Positions 55,991 through 64,000 of a stretch of DNA of 64,000 nucleotides are shown piece after piece. The stretch lies in contig QCXZ01000045.1 of the NCBI GenBank assembly GCA_025024175.1, forward strand, positions 2,482,649 to 2,546,648, given 5' to 3'. Under the pieces are notes generated by a model. The model had not been told where the DNA came from and did no database searches. It saw only the letters and a program-made list of their open reading frames with translations. A program made the translations under genes and the position numbers. Positions within the stretch are counted from its first letter, which is position 1; the number at the start of each line of letters is the position of its first letter. The DNA comes from Rhyzopertha dominica. Lineage: Eukaryota > Arthropoda > Insecta > Coleoptera > Bostrichidae.

Positions 55991-57370
55991 TCGTAACGAT
56001 TGTTACGATAAGAATTTAATGTATCTACATTAACACTAGAGTGACCAGCAACACTCAGGAAGAAGTTATTAATGTGATGGCAATGAAAAACCAGCCAAGT
56101 ATCAGCTGACTGGGATTATTTTTAAAACTTTTATTATTTTAAACGAAATGACTCGATTCTGAATAGCGTGTTGGATAGAGAATATCAAATTAAACAAAAA
56201 GATAATAAGACCACTATAATACGGGCATTTGTCTTTAAGATATTTTGCACTGGATAATTAGTGTTCACGGAAGAGTTTGCAATAGCTACCTTGCTTATTT
56301 GAAGTCCTAGAATAGTGGTTTACATGAAAAAATTTCCAAATTTTACGAAAATAATTTGCAGGGGACGAAAACGAAACAATTAGGCATCCAACTGCGATGT
56401 GTAATGTTTACTTTTTCAAATCGCTCAGTTAAGGCTTAAAAATAGCAAAGTTTGAAATTTAAATACGAGATGTCTTCGTCCCCGGGGCGAGTACCAGAGC
56501 CAGCGTTGCCGAATTGTGGGTAATTTCTACAGCGCGAGTAATTTTACTTCGTGTGAGGAATATGTAAAGATCATCCTTTGAACAGGATTTTGAGGAATTT
56601 TGCTTTGGTGCATTCCAACTGCGCCGTTTAGTTACTATATTAACACCGCTGGTCGCGAGACTACCAATCCCAAGCGATGTGCAGTTTTAAATCACGCGGT
56701 TATGTTCAGTTTTAGTTCAATTTTAGCATAGTTTATATTGCTTCTACTATACCATAGTATGCTTATTAGGATGTTAAGTAAAATAAATAGCACTACTTAT
56801 CGTAGAGCCACTGAACAACTGATATAATAATTTTTGTTTTCAAATGGTTAAAAGAAAAAGTACTTATGCATTAATAGATACATTTAAAGGATATTTTACA
56901 AATCTAGTAAGCACTGAAAAATCCTTTGTATTAACCGGTATTATCGTTTTGAGGAATTTGAATAAATTGAAGATGTTTAGAGATATTGTAGAGAAATTTC
57001 ATGGTGCGGTGTTGGGAGCGTTGCCCAGAGCATTCCAGAGTAATGCTCCATAACTGCACAATAACAATATCCGAAGATACAAACAAAAATGTAACCTCAC
57101 CAACGCACAACGAACAAATACTATATCGGCTTCTCACAAACCGCAAACAAAGCGTTAGTTTGGTTTATGTTAATTAGATAGTACTGATACTGAGTAAAAA
57201 GTATTTCTTCCACTTCAGTTAGTTCCTCAGTTAATAAGTATTTACTTGCTAAATAAGCAAAATACGAGAAAAATATCACAAGTACGAGGGTGACTGCTTT
57301 CAGCGTCTATAATATAAGATAATATTTTGTCGGATAGATCGCTGTCTCTTGAAAACACTGACAAAAAATT
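55991..57370. other. No recognisable gene
   Basis: The open frame at 56844-57053 (plus, 69 codons) has no known domain. Nothing else assigned. Confidence 0.35.
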
Positions 57371-57374
57371 AATA

Positions 57375-57414
57375 GTCTGACGTTTCGGTTGCACTTGTAA
57401 TCTTTGTCAAAGAC
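57375..57414 (-). ncRNA. Hammerhead-like PLE tail (element E)
   Basis: Minus order: GTCT, TTGACAA, A, GATT-ACAAGTGC-AACC, GAA, ACGT, C, AGAC. Stem I GTCT/AGAC pairs fully; stem II has one A/C mismatch. The core departs from CUGANGA at two positions plus one inserted A. Confidence 0.5.
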
Positions 57415-57593
57415 GAAGAACCTCAAAATTTGCCTGACACAAGTTCAAACAAAATTTTGAAAGTAAATGAACAAATCACCAAGGATGCGAGACGTCATAG
57501 AAACAGCGTGCCAACCTGCTAAAAAAGGAACCTAACGATGAAAAAGGAACTACCTACCTACTAGATATACACGAACTACTTGATAAAAGATAA

Positions 57594-59080
57594 CTACAAA
57601 ATAGCCTTCCAAATGTCACCTAACTCATAATTTCTACAATCCCTATTAAAATTATTAGTATTCCTACAAATTTCTATAGCTTCTTTTATTAGACGTTTGT
57701 GATAATATTTTTCTCTATGCAAAATTTTTGTTTTATGAAAATCAATCGTGTGTTTATTAAAAGCTAACCAAATATTCTTACTGCTATAACCATTTCTCAC
57801 TAGCGCTCATTTAAGATGATATATTTCTTTTTGTACAGAACTTTTGTCTGATATCCTTTGTGCTCTAACAAATAACGTCCTTATAAGACTATTCTTTTGA
57901 GAAGGTGGGTGGTGAGATGTGGCATGTAAATTCTGTGTGTGTGTGTTGGTTTTCTGTAAACCTTGTGTCCTAACTGTCCAGTGTTTGTTCTGTAAATTTT
58001 GACATCCAAGAAAGGTAAACTACCATTGCTTTCTAATTCCATAGTAAATTTTATGTCGGGATTTTGACTGTTCAATTGATTTAGAAACCTACCCAACTCT
58101 TCTATACCGTGGGGCCAAATAACAAAAGTGTCATCTATGTACCTATACCAACATTTTGGCTTAAACTGAAAACTGTTTATCGCTACATGTTCAAAATTTT
58201 CCATAAACAAATTGGCTACTACAGGACTTAGAAGTGAACCCATTGCACAACCTGATTTTTGTTCATAAAAATTATCGTTCCATAAGAAATAAGTAGATTT
58301 TAAAAAATGTTCGGATAATCTGGCTATCGTGTCACCTAGGGGATAGTTTCAGGAGTGGGTACTTTCGTAAATAAAGAAACCACGTCAAAACTAACCAAAA
58401 TATCACCTTCTGAAATACTTAAACCTTTTATAATATCAATAGTCTGAAGAATTTTTGATGAAACTACTGGTATTTCCTACATAAGGTTTTAAATAGTTGG
58501 CACAAAATTTTGCCAATCTGTAACAAGGACTGCCAATCGTATTGACTATGGGTCTTAACGGGACAATGGTTTTGTGGATTTTGGGCAAACCATACAATTT
58601 AGGTACCTTGCAATCGNAAACAGTTAAAAGAGACTTCTCCTCATTCAAAAGATTTGAACTTTTGATAAGATCATTGGTAATTTTGGAAATTTTTGAGGTA
58701 GGATCTCGGGATAATTTTTGATATGTTTTTTCATCTAACAGCTCTCTAGCGTTATTCTCGTAATCTGTTCTATCTAAGATTACTGTTGCTGAACCTTTAT
58801 CCGCTCTAGTAACTATAATGGACTTATCTGTATTCAAATTCTTAAGAGCCTTCATTTCCTCAGATGTCACATTAGGTTTGGGCGTACGTGCATTTCTAAT
58901 AGCGTGGCATACATCCATCCTAATCTTATCCGCTTGATCTTTCGAAAGCAGTCTTACACAAGATTCCACAGATGCCATTATCTCCACTTTTGGAATTGTC
59001 CGTGTCGTTACAGCAAAGTTCATCTTCTTCGCTAAAATATTTACAGCAGCATCTGAGACACACTTTTTTGTAGATAAATA
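57594..59080 (-). pseudogene. PLE reverse transcriptase with truncated endonuclease
   Basis: In order: KKMNFAVTTRTIPKVEIMAS (N-terminal), IIVTRADKGSATVILDRTDY, KLYGLPKIHKTIVPLRPIVN (RT fingers), then after a frameshift near 58440 DILVSFDVVSLFTKV (motif A), AMGSLLSPVVANLFME (motif B), CWYRYIDDTF (motif C), SLPFLDVKIYR and GHKVYRKPTHTHRIYM (thumb), ALVRNGYSSKNIWLAFNKHT, and REKYYHKRLIKEAIEICRNT (C-terminal block). The GIY-YIG catalytic core between the last two is missing. Breaks: frameshifts near 58440, 58250 and 57880, a stop near 57810, N at 58617. Confidence 0.85.
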
Positions 59081-59710
59081 CTTCTAAGCTCAAAAAAATG
59101 TTATACATCCCTTAATTTAGGAAAGATACTTTTTATTGTTATGTTATATTTTAGAGACGAAGGGTCTTATTTATCATATTGTACATGTTAGTGTTGTTTA
59201 AGTCTTCACAACCGCGCGTTTCTTAACTGCACTTGGCTTAAAATTTGCAAGTATTCCCTCCCCCTGATGCAAAAAATGATAAAAATGTAAGTAGAAATCA
59301 CTATTCTTGTATGATTTAAAAATAAATTTTCGTGTCAAAAATACATTGTGGTCTGAACTTGGCTTAGTGCATAATTCTTGAATCGTTAAAAGCGAGAATC
59401 AAATCAGAGCTCAACGTAATCCTAAAGGAGAGAAGAGCTATTGTTGATATAATTGACCATAAAAATTTAAATAGGTGGAAGTGAGACATCTCTCTACCAA
59501 ATCTGAGAAAATATTGGGCTTATTGTCCTGGCATAATATTTGACAGCTGATGGCCGCGGATTCTGGAATTGGAACTTTTGTAAATATATATAACATTGTA
59601 GATGGCTAGAATGCTCCCTGGGCAAATAAAAGGACAAAGAACTGTAAACATGTATAGACGTTTTCTTCTTGTACGTCCTTAGAAGATTCGCTAAGATATT
59701 GGCAATACTA

Positions 59711-61040
59711 CGAGGCATGTTTTTTAAGTAAGTACCGTTTTGGAATTAAAAAAAGACGTGCAAAGATATCGCAATAATTTTATCTTACATGAAAGCCTGT
59801 ACCTTAATCTACTTTTCTACATAATTTCCGTGAATATTGAGGCACTTGTCATAACGTGGCACCAGTTTTTGAATACCCTCCTCATAAAATTCTGCCGCCT
59901 GACTTGTTAACCACTGTATCACAAATGTTTCGACTTCGTTATCGTCTTGAAGACGCTGACCACCCAGGTGTTTCTTCAAGTGCAGGAACAAATGGTAGTC
60001 GCTGGGCGCCAGATCAGGGCTGTATGGAGGATGATCTAGAGTTTCCCATTTAAAAGATTTGATGAGATCTTTGGTCCGATTAGCCACATGTGGACGGGCA
60101 TTGTCAAGCAGCAAAACGATACCCTTACTCAACTTGCCACGTCTTTTGTTCTGGATTGCACGACGCAGATTGTTCAATGTCTTACAATAAGACGCTGCAT
60201 TGATTGTCTCATTACGAGGCAGAAACTCCACTAGCAATACTCCTTTTCTGTCCCAAAAAACTGTGCACATGATTTTCCGGGCAGAAATTGTTTGCTTAAA
60301 CTTCACTTTTTTGGGTGATGATGAATGTCGCCATTCCATGGATTGTTGTTTCGATTCTGGTGTGACGTAGGCCACCCATGTTTCGTCACCAGTAACAATT
60401 TGGTCTAAAAAATCTTCACCTTCATTGTGGTACCCGCGCAAGGAAGGTCAATGCACTGCCTAAACGTTGGGTTTTGTGCAAATCCGTCAACATTTTCGGA
60501 ACCCAACGTGAACACAATTTCCGGTAATTCAAGTTCTCGGTCACAATGCGATACAAAACACTACGAGAATATTGAGGAAAGCAGTCGCACAATGATGAAA
60601 TTGTAAAGCGTCTGTTTTCTCTCACCTTTTCGTTCGTTCTGCACCAAATCTTCATTAACGACCGAAGGACGCCCACTCCGTTCTTCATCATGCACATTTG
60701 TGCGGCCATCTTTAAATGCTCTCACCCATTTCCTTACCATTCCATCACTCATAATGTTTTGTCCGTAAACTTCACAGATCTCACGATGAATATCGATCGG
60801 TTTTATGCCTTTAGCACTAAGAAATCGTATAACAGCCCGTACTTCACAATCGGCGGGACTCACGATTGTCGGAGGCATCTTAAACACTCAGTAAACAACG
60901 TATACAAAGAAGAATCAAACTGTAATGGCGTCAGTGCGTAGACAAGAGATGTAGGTAACCAGCGCGCATGCGCGGAACGCCGACCGTAGCGCTGCGGCGG
61001 CGGAATCGCAAAACGGTACTTACTTAAAAAACATGCCTCG
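59711..61040 (-). mobile_element. Full-length mariner transposon, 1.33 kb
   Basis: Perfect inverted termini CGAGGCATGTTTTTTAAGTA... at both ends, extending through GTACCGTTTTG (about 31 bp), and TA target duplications at 59709-59710 and 61041-61042. Length and architecture are standard for mariner. The transposase is on the minus strand with two frameshifts. Intact ends mean it could still be moved by an active relative. Confidence 0.93.
59809..60887 (-). pseudogene. mariner transposase with two frameshifts
   Basis: Three overlapping minus frames make one protein. 60887-60630: the paired-like N-terminus (RAVIRFLSAKGIKPIDIHRE, DGMVRKWVRAFKDGR, SGRPSVV). 60650-60430: RRFTISSLCDCFPQYSRSVL and RWVPKMLTDLHKTQRL. 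60441-59809: the catalytic core with TGDETWVAYVTPESKQQSME (first Asp), VLLLDNARPHVA (second Asp) and HPPYSPDLAPSDYHLFLHLK (third Asp, 34 residues on, DD34D). Breaks fall near 60640 and 60440; otherwise no stops. The enzyme would cut and rejoin at TA; this copy cannot make it in one frame. All catalytic Asp are kept, so decay is recent. Confidence 0.92.
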
Positions 61041-61397
61041 TACAAGTGGGGCGTGTCAATACTGCTGACGACGAGCGTAAGTGGAAGATCGCAAAGACGA
61101 GGGGGTTTCAATTCCTTAGGAGCTAGATTATTTTTGATATCATGAGAAATTTTTGTATTTTTTGGCATTGAATTAAGCTCGTTTTTAATTCTTGAAGTAG
61201 GGTTAGGAGAAATAGGAGTGTATAACCAGTTTTGTAAAAGTTGTTAATTTTCACTTTATAATCTGAAATATTGATGACTGTAGTCTTTAATTGAATTTAC
61301 AAATGTCTACGATGGTTATTCCCTTACCGGTTGCCGCTATGTACTATTACGTATCCACGTTCGCATATCTCTGGAGCGCTGATGGCGATAGAATTAA

Positions 61398-63566
61398 TTC
61401 AAATTCGAAGGAGACAAGGCACACTGAAACAGATACATAGTTAGCATATTACTTAGTGTACAGGGTGATCATTTCAGAGATGTGACCGATCTTATACCAT
61501 ATACGATAAGTTCTAGAGCTTTGGGGAAAAATAATTAACTTAAGTGGCAAAGCGAAATTGAAATTATTTTTGGATTCGTAAAACCACCAAAAATGTAATA
61601 AATATATGCAGCAATGAATATTAAGAGATTATCTCAACGAAACTGTTATTTTGGTCGGAAATTTTTTTTCAAATAGTAAGCAAAACTGTCTGTCTTGAAA
61701 CAGACCAGGGTTGGCATGATTAGAACAAAATGTTTAAAACAGAATGTTTTAAAATTGTTTAAAACAACGCTTCTATTTAAAACTTTGTGTTAAAACATTT
61801 GTTTTAAACAGTGTCTTTCTTAGTAATGTTTTAAACAGTGTTTTTGACGATTATTGTGTGTGATTCATTAATTATTACTATTAAGCTCGTTTACCCTCCA
61901 CAAATAGATAGACAAGATTATCAGTAATTACATATCTACAAAACGTCACCTCACATTTGCATTAAAAATGAATTGAATGCAAAACCAGGCCCAGTTAGTA
62001 AATACGTGTTTTTTCAAACAAAAAAAAAATAAGAAACATGCACAATTTTGTTCAGCTTTTTATTGATACAACAATAACAGTTATAGAAATGAATAATAAA
62101 CATTAACATTTTTCCATAGCTGTAATTGACAAATATTTTAAGACAACAAATAAAAATCTTAATCTAAACATAATATAAAAATTTGTATTTTTGGTCCAAT
62201 ACAACAAAACAATAAATAAGACGTTCATTCATTCAACACTTCTTTACAACACATCTTTAGCACAAAAAAAAGAAAAAGTTGTCTGAACCTGGGAATATGA
62301 AAAACAATAAACAAAAAATAAAAAATATCAAGCATTTTCACTTTTTTTACTAGTACAACCATATATTTTTGCATTTTTTGCATTGGGCTCTCATTGTACC
62401 ATTCTGCACCTTAATTTTGCCAAAGTTATTTCACGCTCCACCGTTCCTCCTACGTCATTGTAATTGTTGAACTTTAAACAACAGACAAGACGGTTCCTAT
62501 TCTCTTTGTTAAAGTTGATATTAGCTAAAATTGTTTGTTCTGTTTAATTTAAAAAAAAAACATGTTTTTTGCCAACCCTGAAACAGACATTGTAAACAAT
62601 CATAATTCAGTCAGGTAAAAATTACATTTTAAATTCAATAATTTACAACCTTAATTCCTATATATTTAATCTTTTGCCAATCAAAAATGGTGTTTCTAAT
62701 GCATATTATGTGACAATTATCAACATATCCTATACATATAAAAGACCAATGTTGTTAGTAAGTCTTTTCATTTACACATTTGAACTCCTTATCATAGGAT
62801 GTGAAATTAAAGTAAAACTGAACACTAATTATTCGTATGAAATGTAAAAGTAAAATCCATCATGGCTATTGACAAATAAATACGACGAAGATACGGCATC
62901 ATGTGCTCGCGCAAGCTTTTTTTATCAATAATTAAATAATTAAATCAATTTTTTGTCAATAGCCATGATGGGCTTTACTTTTACAATTCATTCGAATAAT
63001 TAGTGTTCAGTTTTACTTTAATTTCACATCCTATGATAAGGAGTTCAGATGTGTAACTTAAAAGACCTATGTTTTTTCTAACAATATTGGTCATTTATAT
63101 GTACAGGATATGTTGATAATTGTCACATAATATGCATTAGAAACACCATTTTTAATTGGCAAAAGATATAATATATAGGAAATAAGGTTGCAAACTATTG
63201 AATTTAAAATCTAATTTTTACCTGACTGAATTATGATTGTTTACAACGTCTTTTGTTAAGACAGACAGTTTTGCTAACTATTTGAAAAAAAATTTCGTAT
63301 AAAAATGACAGTTTCGTTGAGATAATCTTTTAATATTAATTGCTGCATACATTTATTACATTTTTTGGTAGTTTTAAGTATCCAAAAATAATTTCTATCA
63401 ATTTTGCTTTGCCACTTAAGTTGATTATTTTTACCCAAAGTTCTAGAACTTATCGTATATGGTATAAGATCGGTCACATCTCTTAATTGATTACCCTGTA
63501 TATTAATAATATGCTAACTATGTATCTGTTTTAGTTTTAATGTGCCTTGTCTCCTTCGAATTTGAA
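61398..63566. repeat. Foldback element 4: ~600-bp-arm palindrome flanked by TTAA
   Basis: Outer ends TTCAAATTCGAAGGAGACAAGG (left) and its complement (right) are bounded by TTAA (61394-61397 and 63567-63570). The left arm is 61398-62876 minus a hAT insert. The right arm is 62954-63566. The spacer is only about 77 bp. Arms differ by scattered substitutions. The TTAA boundary suggests a piggyBac-type target, but the sequence is palindromic there, so the exact duplication is ambiguous. No coding frame. Confidence 0.85.
61706..62580. mobile_element. Non-autonomous hAT element, 875 bp, with perfect 8-bp duplication
   Basis: Ends CAGGGTTGGCA and TGCCAACCCTG, flanked by AAACAGAC on both sides (61698-61705 and 62581-62588). 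This is the textbook hAT layout. Removing it restores the left arm to match the right arm of foldback 4. Sub-terminal 'tgttttaaac/gtttaaaaca' motifs repeat several times near the left end (61729-61845). No transposase. Confidence 0.92.
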
Positions 63567-63689
63567 TTAATCTCGTCTCGTAACGCATTTGTAGGTAATC
63601 GAGCGCCTGCGTAAGCTCGGGAGCCAAAGTAGACCGTCTCTCCCTAGACTCTTGTATAGAATATGGTTTCATGAACAGCCAGCAGTGAG

Positions 63690-64000
63690 TGAGCTCTAGT
63701 GTTGTAAATATTCGGGTGATTTTGATATTCGGATGATACGGAATCGGATTATGAAAATATTCGAATTAATCATCCGAATACTTATTCATATTATCATTTC
63801 ATACTTATAGGAACTCAACAGGCAGTACCTCATGCGACATACAGTACGAGTAGGGATGATATTCGGATATACTATAAAACGCATGCGGCGCGGTATGCCT
63901 TCACCTCCACATTCACATACTTTAACAACAAATTAATATGAATATGTACATGACTTATGTTTTAGAAAATGTGCGTTATGTAGACAGTGTTGTAAATAAG
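63690..64000. repeat. TATTCGGAT-rich element end, running off the window
   Basis: Repeated 'tattcggatgat'-type units on both strands, for example 63702-63780 and 63855-63872, resemble the end of a hAT-type element like those at 24870-24942 and 37503. The other end is not in the window. Confidence 0.35.

Larger units (their letters stand above)
57371..59095 (-). mobile_element. Penelope-like element E, nearly full-length protein region
   Basis: The minus strand carries the PLE N-terminus, a complete set of RT motifs, the thumb, the last part of the GIY-YIG domain and a hammerhead-like tail (57375-57414). The central GIY-YIG core is deleted near 57741-57760. No inverted partner copy is seen. 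Confidence 0.8.
59440..61200 (-). pseudogene. Penelope-like element F reverse transcriptase, split by a mariner
   Basis: Minus pieces: 61200-61043 (SHDIKNNLAPKELKPPRLCD, VVSSIDTPHL, the LPKIHK/IGSPTY region) and 59708-59440 (SIANILANLLRTYKKKTSIH, then in other frames SLFTKVPIPE-like motif A and NIFSDLVERCLTSTYLNFYG). The first piece ends in the TA target of the mariner and the second resumes directly after it. It is cut off before the YIDD motif, next to element E. Confidence 0.7.

Noticed and set aside
59856..60941. Plus-strand frames opposite the mariner
   Set aside because: Antisense shadows of the mariner transposase.
1..64000. CRISPR array, bacterial operons, riboswitches, replication origin
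   Set aside because: Repeats are satellites, foldbacks or transposons without spacers of regular size, and the gene structure is eukaryotic with introns.

Overview
The window looks like nuclear DNA of an insect (arthropod), AT-rich, intron-containing and heavily colonised by transposable elements. It contains no bacterial operons or phage genes. Nine scattered single-base N calls (7744, 20641, 35602, 47063, 47126, 51863, 53379, 55182, 58617) suggest a draft assembly. The order of insect cannot be settled from what is visible.

Only one host gene can be supported well. It is a four-coding-exon CRAL-TRIO / alpha-tocopherol-transfer-protein-like gene on the minus strand, with exons 46826-46538, 44641-44458, 40249-40073 and 37042-36824. 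The reading frame and splice phases join to a 284-residue lipid-carrier protein. Its introns hold a Penelope-like element, a foldback repeat carrying another insertion, and a PHD-finger remnant of a transposase. Three other short exon-like reading frames (13.2, 25.0 and 29.5 kb, plus strand) have splice sites but no recognisable family.

The rest is a layered transposon landscape. 1.0-7.1 kb: two foldback repeats. 7.1-10.0 kb: a 5'-truncated R1-clade LINE with an intact RT. 10.0-12.25 kb: an IS630/Tc1/mariner transposase gene split by a 1.1-kb hAT-like element. 15.2-20.5 kb: a 4.6-kb foldback inserted into a satellite monomer. 22.4-24.9 kb: a hAT relic flanked by inverted AAGTATCGA satellite. 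26-32 kb: Penelope-like elements (PLEs), one pair sitting inside the LTR of a decayed Ty3/gypsy element (30.0-34.4 kb). 36.8-46.8 kb: the CRAL-TRIO gene. 49.0-50.8 kb: a pogo-like element. 52.7-56.0 kb: a LINE split at its YADD box by a PLE pair. 57.4-61.2 kb: two PLE reverse transcriptases, one split by a nearly intact mariner. 61.4-63.6 kb: a ~600-bp-arm palindrome with a hAT element in one arm.

Two themes link these pieces. First, PLE relics recur (at least seven loci). Three are head-to-head inverted pairs, two of them with 12-13 bp target duplications, and most carry a hammerhead-ribozyme-like tail with a self-complementary helix III. Second, long palindromes recur (1.0, 6.1, 15.4 and 61.4 kb plus the PLE pairs), so much of the window could fold into long hairpins. 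Target duplications and interrupted frames give a partial order of insertion at each nest.
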